From: Winogradskyella eckloniae
GTDB lineage: Bacteria; Bacteroidota; Bacteroidia; Flavobacteriales; Flavobacteriaceae
Direction of reading: 5' to 3'
Length of the DNA stretch: 64,000 nt
Assembly: GCF_013249045.1 (NCBI RefSeq)
Contig: NZ_JABRWP010000003.1
Coordinates: 434,001 to 498,000 of the forward strand
In this document: positions 33,641-43,325 of the stretch, piece by piece
Layout of the letters: the number at the start of each line of letters is the position of its first letter
How positions within the stretch are numbered: the stretch's first letter is position 1
Translations under genes and position numbers: made by a program
Notes under the pieces: generated by a model
The model's database searches: none
What the model saw: only the letters and a program-made list of their open reading frames with translations
Told to the model about the DNA's origin: nothing

Positions 33641-33668
33641 GGCAATCTTAACAAGATTGCCTTTTTTT
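33641..33668 (+). terminator. Rho-independent terminator after the MORN-repeat gene
   Basis: A perfect 9-bp stem GGCAATCTT (33641-33649) / AAGATTGCC (33653-33661), a 3-nt loop and seven T (33662-33668). Confidence 0.92.
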
Positions 33669-33673
33669 ATTTG

Positions 33674-33681
33674 TAATTTTG
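33674..33681 (+). promoter_or_regulatory. -7 element of mnmA
   Basis: TAATTTTG, a perfect TAnnTTTG box, lies directly after the previous terminator and 64 nt before the mnmA ATG. The 14-mer around it is identical to that at pyrG. A small hairpin CCTGT-TTT-ACAGG (33725-33737) lies in the leader. Confidence 0.6.
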
Positions 33682-33745
33682 CCGCAGTTTTTTAGACTAA
33701 GATGTTTTAACTAAATATGAGATTCCTGTTTTACAGGTATTGTTT

Positions 33746-34933
33746 ATGAAAAGAGTTATTGTAGGACTTTCAGGAGGAGTAGATTCTAGCGTTGCAGCTT
33801 ATCTTTTAAAAGCGCAAGGCTATGAGGTGATTGGACTTTTTATGAAAAATTGGCACGATGATTCCGTGACCATTTCAGATGAATGTCCTTGGCTAGAAGA
33901 TAGTAACGATGCCATGTTGGTAGCCGATAAATTAGGTATACCTTTTCAAACTGTAGATTTAAGTGTGCAGTACAAAGAGCGTATTGTAGATTATATGTTT
34001 AATGAATACGAAAAAGGACGTACGCCAAATCCTGATGTACTTTGCAATAGGGAAATAAAATTCGATGTCTTTATGGATATTGCTCTAGAACTAGGTGCAG
34101 ATTTTGTTGCAACAGGTCATTATTGTAGAAAAGCAACGATTGAAAAAGATGGGAAACAAATACATCAACTCTTGGCAGGTGCAGACACTAATAAAGATCA
34201 ATCCTATTTTCTTTGTCAATTATCACAACAACAATTAGCGAAAGCTTTGTTTCCTATTGGCGAATTACAAAAACCAGAAGTAAGAGAGATTGCTAAGGCT
34301 CAAGACTTAATTACAGCAGAAAAGAAAGATTCTCAAGGACTTTGTTTTATTGGTAAGGTAAGATTACCAGAGTTTTTACAACAACAATTAAAGCCAAAAG
34401 AAGGTGATATTGTTGAGGTAAATTCAGATTTAGAAATTTATAATCAAGCCATACCAAATTTCGATTCAAAAGAAGCAGAGTTAAAATACCGATCTAAAAA
34501 ACCAGTATATAATATGTCTGATGGTAAAGTAGTTGGTAAACATCAAGGTGCGCACTATTTTACAAAAGGACAACGAAAAGGCTTAGGTGTTGGCGGTACC
34601 GTAGAACCTTTATTTGTAATAGATACAGATGTTAATGAGAATGTAATTTATACAGGTCAAGGCAAACAACATCCTGGCTTGTACAGAAATGTATTGTTTG
34701 TTACCAATGAAGAATTGCATTGGGTACGAGAAGATATGGCGATTGCTGAAGGGGAAACTTTATCTGTTATGGCTAGAATTCGTTACCGACAAGATTTAGA
34801 AAAAGCCACTTTACATAAAGTAGCCTCAGGCCTTTACGTAGCGTTTGAAAATAAACAATCAGCCATTACCGAAGGCCAATTTGTAGCGTGGTATATAGAC
34901 GATGAATTATTAGGTTCAGGAGTAATTTCCTAA
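33746..34933 (+). CDS. mnmA: tRNA-specific 2-thiouridylase MnmA
   Basis: Thiolates U34 of the tRNAs for Lys, Glu and Gln. At 395 residues it has the normal length. The N-terminal PP-loop ATP pyrophosphatase motif is [15 protein letters not shown]; the catalytic cysteines are in [12 protein letters not shown] (about 104) and DSQGLCFIG (about 203). The central and C-terminal beta domains follow. The frame opens with a TTG two codons earlier (33740), but the ATG at 33746 gives the family start [11 protein letters not shown]. It has its own -7 element. Confidence 0.97.
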   Translation: MKRVIVGLSGGVDSSVAAYLLKAQGYEVIGLFMKNWHDDSVTISDECPWLEDSNDAMLVADKLGIPFQTVDLSVQYKERIVDYMFNEYEKGRTPNPDVLCNREIKFDVFMDIALELGADFVATGHYCRKATIEKDGKQIHQLLAGADTNKDQSYFLCQLSQQQLAKALFPIGELQKPEVREIAKAQDLITAEKKDSQGLCFIGKVRLPEFLQQQLKPKEGDIVEVNSDLEIYNQAIPNFDSKEAELKYRSKKPVYNMSDGKVVGKHQGAHYFTKGQRKGLGVGGTVEPLFVIDTDVNENVIYTGQGKQHPGLYRNVLFVTNEELHWVREDMAIAEGETLSVMARIRYRQDLEKATLHKVASGLYVAFENKQSAITEGQFVAWYIDDELLGSGVIS

Positions 34934-35036
34934 CTTGCAGTAGGTATTTGTCTTTATTTAATGGCTTTTTCTAAGATTATAAAACCTAGAAACTGTAAAC
35001 GTCGTAAATAAGTTAAAGTATAAAATTTATCAGTCC

Positions 35037-36653
35037 ATGAAAATTAGTCTCTCTTTAGTTTTTTTGTTTTTAGTCAATGCTTTCGCCATAGCACAAGAAG
35101 ATGCGTGGATTTACCTCACAGACAAACCAAATGTTGCCGCATCTATAGCCAACCCAATAAGTATTCTTACTCAGAAAGCTATTGATAGAAAGCAAAATCA
35201 CAATGTGGTGATAGACGATCGTGATGTGCCAGTAAATGAAACCTATATTTCCGATTTAAAAAATCAAACAGGTATAACTGTTATGGCAAAATCTAAATGG
35301 TTTAATGCTGTCCATGTTAGAGGGACTGAAGCAGATATTAATGCATTAAGTAATTTAAATTATGTAGAGAGTATAGATTTTGCGAATAATAGTTTGGATG
35401 CCGCGTCTAGAAATGCATCGCCTTTAGATAAAAACGAAGTCGAAAATGAATCCATAGCTTTTACATATGGCAATGCGCAAAATCAAGTTGAAATGATTAA
35501 TGTAAATAACTTGCATTTAGCAGATTTCACAGGAGATGGTATCACAATAGCGGTCATGGATGCAGGTTTTCCTAATGTTAATACTATGGCTGCTTTTCAG
35601 CGATTGAGAGATAATAATGATTTACTTCATGGCTATGATTTTGTAGACAGAAATGCTGATGTATATGCTTTTACAGGTAATAATCATGGTACAAAAGTAT
35701 TGAGTACGATGGCAGCATTTGTACAAGGTCAATATGTTGGCACTGCGCCAGATGCAGCCTACTATTTATTTAGAACCGAAGATTCAGGGAGTGAAAATCC
35801 GGTTGAAGAAAGTTATTGGGTAGAAGCGGCAGAACGTGCTGATAGTTTGGGTGTTGATATGATAAACACCTCTTTAGGGTATCAAACGTATAATAATTCG
35901 AGTTATGATTATTCGCCTTCAGATATGAACGGACAAGTTACATATATAACAAAAGGTGCATCCATAGCTGCAGAAAAAGGAATATTGGTTGTTGTAAGTG
36001 CAGGTAACTCAGGAGCTACAAGCTGGCAAACTGTTGGTGCACCAGCAGATTCGCCAAACGTTTTGAGTATAGGAGCCGTGAATGCAGATGGCAATTATGT
36101 GTCATTTAGTTCACAAGGTAGTGCGGCTCAGGTTGGTTATCAAAAACCAGATGTTGTTGCACAAGGCGGATTGGCTTATGTTATTGATGAGTACGATGCT
36201 ATTGTGCAAAATAACGGAACTTCATTTAGTGGTCCTATAATGTGTGGTGGTATCGCTTCGCTTTGGCAAGCCATACCAGAGAAATTACCTTCTGAAGTCA
36301 TGAGCTTGGTAAGAGAATCGGCTTCTCAATATACAAATCCTGATGATTTTTTAGGCTATGGGATTCCAGATTTAGATTTGGCAAGAACAACGGTATTATC
36401 TATAGATGCTGTGTTATTGGAAGGTATTAATATTTATCCTAATCCAGTAACCGCTTATTTAAATATTAACAGTACAACTGATTTACTTAATGTTGAAGCT
36501 TCGATTTGCAATCAATTAGGTCAAAAGATTTTAAGTCAAAATATGACGAATAACAACTCTAAGCTAGATGTTTCAGAGTTAGAAAAAGGAATTTATTTTG
36601 TTCGTCTTAATAATGAAAAATATTCAAAAACCTTCAAGTTTATAAAAGCGTAA
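35037..36653 (+). CDS. Secreted subtilisin-like (S8) protease with T9SS type A sorting domain
   Basis: A 538-residue secreted serine protease. Signal peptide 1-20 (ends FAIAQ), a propeptide to about 150, then the S8 catalytic domain with Asp175 (AVMDAGFP), His217 (NNHGTKV), oxyanion Asn324 (SAGNSG) and nucleophile Ser396 (NNGTSFSGP). The C-terminal type A sorting domain covers about 460-538 (INIYPNPVTAYLNI, LEKGIYFVRL, KTFKFIK), so the type IX system should export it. It lies 104 nt after mnmA; the nitronate monooxygenase-like gene follows after 9 nt. Confidence 0.95.
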   Translation: MKISLSLVFLFLVNAFAIAQEDAWIYLTDKPNVAASIANPISILTQKAIDRKQNHNVVIDDRDVPVNETYISDLKNQTGITVMAKSKWFNAVHVRGTEADINALSNLNYVESIDFANNSLDAASRNASPLDKNEVENESIAFTYGNAQNQVEMINVNNLHLADFTGDGITIAVMDAGFPNVNTMAAFQRLRDNNDLLHGYDFVDRNADVYAFTGNNHGTKVLSTMAAFVQGQYVGTAPDAAYYLFRTEDSGSENPVEESYWVEAAERADSLGVDMINTSLGYQTYNNSSYDYSPSDMNGQVTYITKGASIAAEKGILVVVSAGNSGATSWQTVGAPADSPNVLSIGAVNADGNYVSFSSQGSAAQVGYQKPDVVAQGGLAYVIDEYDAIVQNNGTSFSGPIMCGGIASLWQAIPEKLPSEVMSLVRESASQYTNPDDFLGYGIPDLDLARTTVLSIDAVLLEGINIYPNPVTAYLNINSTTDLLNVEASICNQLGQKILSQNMTNNNSKLDVSELEKGIYFVRLNNEKYSKTFKFIKA

Positions 36654-36662
36654 CGTTTAATT

Positions 36663-37604
36663 ATGGCGAATAGAATTACAACATTGTTTGGTATTAAACA
36701 CCCAATAATCCAAGCAGGAATGATTTGGAATAGCGGTTGGAAACTAGCCTCAGCGGCTAGTAATTCTGGTATTTTAGGTTTGTTAGGTGCAGGCTCTATG
36801 TATCCAGAAGTATTGCGAACGCATATTCAGAAATGTAAAGCGGCAACCGATAAACCTTTTGGTGTAAATGTGCCTATGTTATATCCAAATATTCAAGAAA
36901 TAATGGATATCATTGTAGAAGAAGGTGTTAAAATAGTATTTACTTCGGCAGGAAACCCAAAGACTTGGACCCAATGGCTACAAAATAAAGGGATTATAGT
37001 TGTCCATGTGGTGAGTAGTGTGAAATTTGCATTAAAAGCACAAGCAGCAGGTGTAGATGCCATTGTAGCAGAAGGTTTTGAAGCAGGAGGACACAACGGA
37101 AGAGATGAAACGACAACCTTAACCTTAATACCTATGGTAAAAGAACAACTACAGATACCATTAATTGCGGCAGGTGGTATTGCAACAGGTAAAGCCATGT
37201 TGGCATGTATGGTTTTAGGTGCAGATGGTGTACAGGTTGGGAGTCGATTTGTAGCTAGTGAAGAATCGTCTGCTCATCAAGTCTTTAAACAAGTGGTAGT
37301 AGATGCCAAAGAAGGTGATACACAACTCACTTTAAAAGAATTAGCACCTGTAAGATTAATAAAGAATAAGTTTTATAACGAACTACAGGACCTTTATAAA
37401 ACGAGTCCAACACCAGAGCAACTCAAAGAATTGTTAGGAAGGGCCAGAGCCAAAAGAGGTATGTTTGAAGGTGATTTAGAAGATGGTGAATTAGAAATAG
37501 GGCAAATAGCTGGTTTAATACACAATGTAAAACCAGTAGCGCAAATTGTTGCGGATATGGTTACCGAGTTTGAAGCAGCTAAAAAAGTAGTACCAACGCT
37601 GTAG
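36663..37604 (+). CDS. Nitronate monooxygenase / enoyl-ACP reductase II-like FMN enzyme
   Basis: A 313-residue FMN-dependent TIM-barrel of the nitronate monooxygenase family (which includes FabK-type enoyl-ACP reductases). It shows KHPIIQAGMIWNSGWKLASA, the catalytic-histidine segment AEGFEAGGHNGRD (about 138-150) and the phosphate-binding IAAGGIATGKAM with LGADGVQVGSRFVASEES. It is cytoplasmic. The gene starts 9 nt after the S8 protease gene and may be co-transcribed, although the functions seem unrelated. Family alone does not fix the substrate. Confidence 0.88.
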   Translation: MANRITTLFGIKHPIIQAGMIWNSGWKLASAASNSGILGLLGAGSMYPEVLRTHIQKCKAATDKPFGVNVPMLYPNIQEIMDIIVEEGVKIVFTSAGNPKTWTQWLQNKGIIVVHVVSSVKFALKAQAAGVDAIVAEGFEAGGHNGRDETTTLTLIPMVKEQLQIPLIAAGGIATGKAMLACMVLGADGVQVGSRFVASEESSAHQVFKQVVVDAKEGDTQLTLKELAPVRLIKNKFYNELQDLYKTSPTPEQLKELLGRARAKRGMFEGDLEDGELEIGQIAGLIHNVKPVAQIVADMVTEFEAAKKVVPTL

Positions 37605-37713
37605 GCTTATTCGTCGCAGTGAATAGCCTTCATATTAGGAATAGGAGTAGAGGAAAAACGGTTGGAATTTAAAAAATAATTAGGGATAATTAATGCTTTT
37701 AAAACCATTGGAT

Positions 37714-37721
37714 TATCTTTA
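37714..37721 (+). promoter_or_regulatory. Possible -7 element for the DUF3124-marC-MATE genes
   Basis: TATCTTTA, 28 nt before the DUF3124 start codon, matches TAnnTTTG except for the last base. No convincing -33 TTG is seen. Confidence 0.3.
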
Positions 37722-37749
37722 TAATTCATTTTAACCAATACATTGCATC

Positions 37750-38271
37750 ATGAAACAACTAAGCGCACTATTCGTAATTCTTTTTGGTTTTTATGCTTGT
37801 GAAAACAAGATCAATTTTGATAGTGAAGAGGATCCTATTAAAGTAAACTGGCACGATCGTGAAGTGACAATTGCTAAGTCAGATTCGCTATTTACGTCAG
37901 GACATTCTTATTTGTCTGTTTATTCACAAATTTATAGTTATTCGCAGCATAAAACCTATAACTTAACGGCTATGGTTAGTTTAAGAAATGTGAGTATGAA
38001 AGACACTGTATATTTAACGCACGCAGATTATTACGATACTCATGGTACACTGTTAAAGAGCTATATTAAAAACACCGTATATTTGGCACCTTTAGAAACT
38101 GTAGAAATAGTTATTGATGAAGCCGATATTTCGGGTGGTACAGGTTCTAACTTTTTATTTGATTGGAAAGTGCTAAAAGACACTCCAGAACCACTTTTTG
38201 AAGGCGTTATGACTTCTACAGCAGGTCAGCAAGGCTTATCATTTATTACACAAGCAAAAAGGATTTATTAA
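37750..38271 (+). CDS. DUF3124 lipoprotein
   Basis: A 173-residue lipoprotein with signal peptide and lipobox FYAC (Cys17), followed by ENKINFDSEED. The DUF3124 domain covers about 45-165 (LSVYSQIYSYSQHKTYNLTA, VSLRNVSMKDTVYLTHADYY, YLAPLETVEIVIDEADISGG), an all-beta fold of unknown function. Its stop directly abuts the marC start (38269-38271/38272), so the two are coupled. Confidence 0.85.
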   Translation: MKQLSALFVILFGFYACENKINFDSEEDPIKVNWHDREVTIAKSDSLFTSGHSYLSVYSQIYSYSQHKTYNLTAMVSLRNVSMKDTVYLTHADYYDTHGTLLKSYIKNTVYLAPLETVEIVIDEADISGGTGSNFLFDWKVLKDTPEPLFEGVMTSTAGQQGLSFITQAKRIY

Positions 38272-38880
38272 ATGGCAGAAATTTTAACGAGTATATTTTT
38301 TTTATTTGCGGTTATTGATCCCATTGGTACAGTGCCTGTGTTTTTAGAAGCAACCAAAGAGTTTGATGCAAAATATAAGAAGAAAATAGCTCTTAGAGCT
38401 TCAGGTGTTGCGTTTCTAATTTTACTCTTTTTTATTGTCATTGGGCAACTCATTCTTGAAGGCATGGAAGTTTCCTTAGATGCGTTTCAAATTTCAGGAG
38501 GTGTCATCTTATTTCTGTTTGCCCTTACAATGATCTTTGGAGATGGTAAACCAGAAAAGGAGAAAAGTCAAATTTCAGATTATAAACATGTGACTATTTT
38601 TCCTGTTGCCATTCCGTCGATAGCTTCACCTGGCGCTATAATGGCTGTAGTGTTATTGACTGATAATCATACATATACTATTAACGAGCAAATAATGACC
38701 ACGCTTTTAGTATTGCTAGTAATAGGCGCTACAAGTTTAATATTGTTGGCTGCAACAAAAGTTCAGGATAGAATAGGGAGTTATGGCATTACGGTCATCA
38801 GTAAAATAATGGGCTTAATTTTAGCAGCGTATGCGGTTCAAAATATTTTATCAGGAATTTCAGATTATTTTACGAAATAA
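38272..38880 (+). CDS. MarC family integral membrane protein
   Basis: A 202-residue MarC/UPF0056 protein with six predicted membrane helices. Typical motifs are FFLFAVIDPIGTVPVFLEAT (8-27), ISGGVILFLFALTMIFG and FPVAIPSIASPGAIMAVVLL. MarC was once linked to multiple antibiotic resistance, but that link was withdrawn; the function is unknown. The gene follows the DUF3124 gene with no spacer and precedes the MATE gene by 39 nt. Confidence 0.92.
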   Translation: MAEILTSIFFLFAVIDPIGTVPVFLEATKEFDAKYKKKIALRASGVAFLILLFFIVIGQLILEGMEVSLDAFQISGGVILFLFALTMIFGDGKPEKEKSQISDYKHVTIFPVAIPSIASPGAIMAVVLLTDNHTYTINEQIMTTLLVLLVIGATSLILLAATKVQDRIGSYGITVISKIMGLILAAYAVQNILSGISDYFTK

Positions 38881-38919
38881 TTAGCTTCAAAAAGGCCATT
38901 GAAGTATTACTTTTGCGCC

Positions 38920-40302
38920 ATGATTTTAAGCAATTATACAAAGGAGTTTAAATATAATTTAAAGCTCGCTTCTCCTGTTATATTGGGAATGCTCGGACAC
39001 ACGTTTGTGAGTTTCATAGATAACGTAATGGTTGGGCAATTGGGAGCGGCAGAATTGGCTGCTGTTTCATTAGGAAATAGCTTTATTTTTATAGCAATGT
39101 CTTTAGGTATTGGGTTTTCAACGGCAATTACTCCACTTGTAGCTGAGGCCGATTCTGAAAATAATTTTACTAAAGGGAAATCCGTTTTTAAACACGGATT
39201 GTTTTTATGTACTGTTTTAGGCTTGCTATTATTTGTAATGCTATTATTTGCTAAACCTTTAATGCATGTTATGGACCAGCCTGAAGAGGTTGTAGCATTG
39301 GCTTTACCGTATCTCGATTTGGTTGCTTTTTCTTTAGTACCATTAATTATATTTCAGGCATTTAAGCAGTTTAGTGATGGTCTGTCATTGACTAAATATC
39401 CTATGTATGCTACTATAGTGGCTAATTTATTGAATGTCGCCATTAACTATGTTTTAATTTTTGGAAAATTTGGTTTTCCAGAAATGGGAATTGTAGGTGC
39501 GGCTGTTGGGACTTTAGTTTCACGTTTTGTCATGGTCGCTTATTTGTGGTGGTTATTGGCTAAACGCGAAAAATCCAAACCGTTTGTAACACAAATTAAA
39601 TTCTTTGAGCTAAAAAAATACCCTTTAAAAAAGCTTACCAATTTAGGCTTACCTAGTGCCATGCAGATGTTTTTTGAGGTTGCTATTTTTACAGCTGCGA
39701 TATGGTTGAGCGGAACACTAGGTGCAAATGCGCAAGCGGCAAATCAAATAGCACTAAATTTGTCATCTATGACCTTTATGGTCGCTATGGGATTGAGTGT
39801 TGCTGCAATGATACGCGTTGGTAATCAAAAAGGATTAAAAGATTTTAAAGCCTTAAGACGAATTGCAGAATCTATATTTTTAATTGGGTTTTGTTTCGCG
39901 ATACTGTTTGCGTTATTATTTGTGATATTTCATACAATGTTGCCTAATTTATATGTGGATTTAGATGATCCTGTAAATGCGATAGATACGGCTCAGGTTG
40001 TAGATATTGCTGCTACATTATTGTTGGCATCTGCAGTGTTTCAAATTAGTGATAGTCTACAAGTCATTATACTTGGCGCATTGAGAGGCTTGCAAGATGT
40101 AAAGATACCAACGATATTAACCTTTGTGTCTTATTGGGTTATTGGTTTTCCCATTAGTTATTTTCTTGGAAAAGAAGATGCTTATGGAAGCATTGGTATT
40201 TGGATTGGACTGTTAGCAGGTTTAACAGCAGCTGCAATTTTATTATATTTTAGGTTTAATTATCTCACAAAGCGTTTAATTTTGCAACAAGATAAAAATT
40301 AG
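38920..40302 (+). CDS. MATE family efflux transporter
   Basis: A 460-residue, 12-helix multidrug and toxin extrusion transporter using a Na+ or H+ gradient. The two homologous halves start near LKLASPVILGMLGHTFVSFI and LTNLGLPSAMQMFFEVAIF. The frame opens at a TTG (38899), but MILSNYTKEF from the ATG at 38920 is the natural start. A TACTTTTG box (38908-38915) lies just before it; if it were a real -7 element the mRNA would be almost leaderless, so read-through from marC seems more likely. Confidence 0.93.
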   Translation: MILSNYTKEFKYNLKLASPVILGMLGHTFVSFIDNVMVGQLGAAELAAVSLGNSFIFIAMSLGIGFSTAITPLVAEADSENNFTKGKSVFKHGLFLCTVLGLLLFVMLLFAKPLMHVMDQPEEVVALALPYLDLVAFSLVPLIIFQAFKQFSDGLSLTKYPMYATIVANLLNVAINYVLIFGKFGFPEMGIVGAAVGTLVSRFVMVAYLWWLLAKREKSKPFVTQIKFFELKKYPLKKLTNLGLPSAMQMFFEVAIFTAAIWLSGTLGANAQAANQIALNLSSMTFMVAMGLSVAAMIRVGNQKGLKDFKALRRIAESIFLIGFCFAILFALLFVIFHTMLPNLYVDLDDPVNAIDTAQVVDIAATLLLASAVFQISDSLQVIILGALRGLQDVKIPTILTFVSYWVIGFPISYFLGKEDAYGSIGIWIGLLAGLTAAAILLYFRFNYLTKRLILQQDKN

Positions 40303-40305
40303 TAC

Positions 40306-40533
40306 ATGGAACTACCAAAATTTATATTAGGAGACAATACAGATTTTCCTAATGCCATTTATATTATACATACAGAATTTCCGAGATTTATAATTAATCT
40401 AGAAAATGATGAGGTAGAATGGTTTGAAGAATTCGATCAGCACGATGAAAAAGAGCTCGAAACCGAAACGGAAAACTATATTAAACAAGCTACTGATTTT
40501 TACGATAGGGAAGTGGCTAGATATGATGATTAA
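40306..40533 (+). CDS. Small acidic hypothetical protein, 75 residues
   Basis: A 75-residue, very acidic protein (FILGDNTDFPNAIYIIHTEF then PRFIINLENDEVEWFEEFDQ) without signal peptide. The first half looks like a small beta-sheet and the second like an acidic helix. I do not recognise a named family, though similar short proteins seem conserved in Flavobacteriaceae. It starts 3 nt after the MATE gene and overlaps the PAP2 gene by 1 nt (TAATG), so it is part of that transcript. Confidence 0.8.
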   Translation: MELPKFILGDNTDFPNAIYIIHTEFPRFIINLENDEVEWFEEFDQHDEKELETETENYIKQATDFYDREVARYDD

Positions 40534-41102
40534 TGCTAGAACAACTGTTACAATACGATAAAGAGTTATTTCTATATCTCAACAATTTAGGAACAGCATC
40601 TTGGGATGGCTTATGGTTAGTGATAACCAATAAATTCTCATCGATTCCTTTATATCTCGTATTGTTGTTTTTAATTTATAAGAAATTTGGTTGGAAAGCT
40701 TTACTCTTAATGGTTTTGGTAATTGCTGGTATGATTGCATTTACAGATCAAATAACCAATGTTTTTAAAGATACATTTATGCGTCCAAGACCTTGTAGAG
40801 CAGAAGGTGTTATGGATTTTACGCGCTTTATTGCACCTCGTTGTGGTAAGTATGGTTTTTTCTCAGGTCATTCTTCTAACTCTATGTCTACAGCACTATT
40901 CGCGGGTTTATTGTTAAGACCGTATTTTAAAAATCTTATTTATATTTTAATTGTTTGGAGTTTAGTCGTGGCCTACAGTCGTATCTATGTTGGTGTTCAT
41001 TATCCATTAGATATTGCATGCGGATTACTCTTTGGAGCCATTTCGGGTTTTGGATTTTATAAGCTGAACAAATATTTAATGAAACGTTTTATTTCAAAGT
41101 AA
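40533..41102 (+). CDS. PAP2-family membrane phosphatase
   Basis: A 189-residue membrane phosphatase of the PAP2 superfamily (lipid phosphatases such as undecaprenyl-pyrophosphatase, PgpB or lipid A phosphatases). The three signature motifs are present: K79...RPRP (84-87), SGH at 111-113 with catalytic His113, and SRIYVGVHYPLD with Arg150 and His156. About five membrane helices. It overlaps the small acidic gene by 1 nt upstream and the convergent GT39 gene by 14 nt downstream. A role in envelope lipid-carrier metabolism is plausible. Confidence 0.92.
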   Translation: MLEQLLQYDKELFLYLNNLGTASWDGLWLVITNKFSSIPLYLVLLFLIYKKFGWKALLLMVLVIAGMIAFTDQITNVFKDTFMRPRPCRAEGVMDFTRFIAPRCGKYGFFSGHSSNSMSTALFAGLLLRPYFKNLIYILIVWSLVVAYSRIYVGVHYPLDIACGLLFGAISGFGFYKLNKYLMKRFISK

Positions 41103-42699
41103 GCTTATATAATTGATTAACCAGTCTTGATTTATGATCTCTAGCAGAAAAATTTAAATCATAAGTAGCTATAAATTCAATAGTATATAATTTAGAAAGT
41201 TCTGATATATCTTCTGGTTTTGACGTTGAGGTTAACAGTCTAAATTGTTTTTCAGCAGGAATTAAAATGCCGTCTTTCGTTTTTAAACTGAGAATTTTAC
41301 GCCCATAATTATATAACACTTCTGGAGAAACACCATCTAAGGTGTAGAGTTTTAAGTGGTCAGCATTTAATTCTGAAACGGCTTTATAATGCGCTTGCGC
41401 TTGGCCTTTTGCTAATGGTAATACCAAGACTCCTATACTCATCATAAACGCTACAACAAGATAGAATACGTTTTTTATGTCTTTTGTTCTTAAGTTTTTA
41501 AAAATGAAAAAACCAATAATGGCTAAGACTGCACTGGCCATAAAAAATCTAATTTTAGTAGAGCCCTCTGTATCAGATAATAAAAAGAAACCAGATGCCC
41601 AAAATAAGATGCCAATAGTGCCAATTAAGCCAAATTGAAAATATACAGGAATCGTTTCTTTTTTTGAAGTTATAGTTTTGAATTCTCTAATTAAATACTC
41701 AATGTAGAAGCCAATATTTATGGCCAAAGGAATTAAAACAGGCATTAAATAACGCGATTTTTTTTCAGGAATTACAGACAATAGAATCACTGCAAAAATG
41801 GTCCAAAAGAAGCTAAAACGATATGCTTTTATATTTGAAACTCGTGTTTTTAAATAAGGATAAAGTAAACTAATAAAAGCTGGGATTGTCCACAATCCGC
41901 TTTGTACAAAGAAGCTCCAGTAATAATAAAACGGTCTTACATTATAGCTACTCCAATTTGATGTTTCACGTTCTGCAATAGCGGTAAATGTTTTAGGATC
42001 GGCAATTCGGACATGAAAGTACCACCATCCACCTAAAACAATACCAAAGATTAATAGACTAAGAAGTTTTAAAAAATGAATCGGTTGGCCTTTAAACTTA
42101 AACACAATGCCATAGGCTATTACAAATGGTAAGAATAACACATATAATGAAACAGGGCCTTTAGATAATACGGAACCTGCTAAAAACAACACAAAAAGTA
42201 AGCTTCTTAAAATAGAAGTTTCTTTTGTTCTAAACATTAGAAATAATTGATGTAATGCCATCAGCATAAAGCCATGGGTGTAAATATCCCAAGGCGCTTC
42301 AATGGTAATTCCAATAATATAAAATGAGGTTATAGCTATAAAACCATTGATAAGACTATGTGCTTTAGATAACTCTAATTTTTTTGACAGCAAATAAATT
42401 GAAACACCAATACTCGCCACAAAAAGTAAGGTAGGCCAGCGTAATGCTAAAACAGAGGTTATACCAAATATATAGCCAAAAATGGCTGTAATCCATGTTG
42501 GTAATGGTGGTTTTTGGTAACGTGCTTGGCCATTAAGAGTGGTTAAAATCCAGTTATCATCTGTGAGCATTTCTCTAGCCGAAATAAAATTACGAGCTTC
42601 CATAATGGTTACAGGTATGGCATCTATCGTAAAGCCTAGCATAACAACTACACAACATAATAGACTAAGGATGGGCTGTTTTTCTATTAACTTTATCAT
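41089..42699 (-). CDS. ArnT-like glycosyltransferase (GT39/GT83 family)
   Basis: A 536-residue polytopic membrane glycosyltransferase that uses a polyprenyl-phosphate sugar donor. It has about 12 membrane helices, with a first periplasmic loop holding the acidic EAR motif region (MEARNFISAREMLTDDNWIL), ARYQKPPLPTWITA, and later ILLSVIPEKKSRYLMPVLIP as in the ArnT/PMT family. A periplasmic C-terminal region follows (about 430-536). It probably adds a sugar to lipid A or another surface molecule. It starts 2 nt after the LpxB-N protein and its 3' end overlaps the PAP2 gene by 14 nt. Confidence 0.9.
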   Translation of the reverse strand: MIKLIEKQPILSLLCCVVVMLGFTIDAIPVTIMEARNFISAREMLTDDNWILTTLNGQARYQKPPLPTWITAIFGYIFGITSVLALRWPTLLFVASIGVSIYLLSKKLELSKAHSLINGFIAITSFYIIGITIEAPWDIYTHGFMLMALHQLFLMFRTKETSILRSLLFVLFLAGSVLSKGPVSLYVLFLPFVIAYGIVFKFKGQPIHFLKLLSLLIFGIVLGGWWYFHVRIADPKTFTAIAERETSNWSSYNVRPFYYYWSFFVQSGLWTIPAFISLLYPYLKTRVSNIKAYRFSFFWTIFAVILLSVIPEKKSRYLMPVLIPLAINIGFYIEYLIREFKTITSKKETIPVYFQFGLIGTIGILFWASGFFLLSDTEGSTKIRFFMASAVLAIIGFFIFKNLRTKDIKNVFYLVVAFMMSIGVLVLPLAKGQAQAHYKAVSELNADHLKLYTLDGVSPEVLYNYGRKILSLKTKDGILIPAEKQFRLLTSTSKPEDISELSKLYTIEFIATYDLNFSARDHKSRLVNQLYKLTLK

Positions 42700-42701
42700 T
42701 A

Positions 42702-43325
42702 TTAATCTTTGGTTTGTCTAATGAGATATGCATTTCGAGCATAAATTATAAGGCCGAATAAATGACCAACAAATAAAACTGGGTCTTTTCTAATGATGGC
42801 GTAGGTTAATATTAAACCAGCACCAATTAAACTCAAGACCCAAAATCCCATTGGTAAGGTTGATGCTTTGTTGCGTTCAGAATGTATCCATTGATAAACA
42901 AATCGCAATGTGAAAATGACTTGAGCAACAACACCTAAGGTTAATAACCAAGTAGGAATGTCTGCATTTTTAAAAAGTAAGTCGACATCTATTTGATTGT
43001 TGTTAAAGTAAAATATTACAATGAAAATAGGTGCAAAAAATAACAAATATTGAATGACTTTTGGAAACTTCTGCCACTGACCTTGCAATTGTAAATTTCT
43101 AATATAAATGAAATAGGTTAAACTCTGACCAAGCATAATGGCGAAGTCTAAACGTAAATAACCATAGATAAATAAGAGAAAAGAAGCGATTAAACTCAGT
43201 GTCCAAAACGTTTTTGGTGTTATGACCTTACGTTGCTTTTCTGAGGCTATCCATTGTATAATTAGCCGAGAAGAAAATAAAATCTGAGCTAAAAATCCGA
43301 TGCTGTAAATAATCCAGTCTTTCAA
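42702..43325 (-). CDS. Lipid-A-disaccharide synthase N-terminal-domain (LAB_N) membrane protein, duplicated
   Basis: A 207-residue membrane protein made of two copies of the LAB_N domain. Repeat 1 (about 10-80) and repeat 2 (about 130-200) align: GFLAQILFSSRLIIQWIASE with GVVAQVIFTLRFVYQWIHSE, then TFWTLSLIASF with GFWVLSLIGAG, and YIRNLQL with YARNAYL. No LpxB catalytic domain is present. The architecture resembles small PQ-loop-like carriers. It sits between a GT2 polyprenyl-P-sugar synthase-like gene (91 nt upstream) and the GT39 transferase (2 nt downstream), so a role in flipping the lipid-linked sugar is a reasonable inference. Confidence 0.88.
   Translation of the reverse strand: MKDWIIYSIGFLAQILFSSRLIIQWIASEKQRKVITPKTFWTLSLIASFLLFIYGYLRLDFAIMLGQSLTYFIYIRNLQLQGQWQKFPKVIQYLLFFAPIFIVIFYFNNNQIDVDLLFKNADIPTWLLTLGVVAQVIFTLRFVYQWIHSERNKASTLPMGFWVLSLIGAGLILTYAIIRKDPVLFVGHLFGLIIYARNAYLIRQTKD

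Noticed and set aside
38908..38915. TACTTTTG as promoter of the MATE gene
   Set aside because: It would place the transcription start at or beyond the start codon, and there is no -33 element; the match to the -7 consensus is probably accidental.
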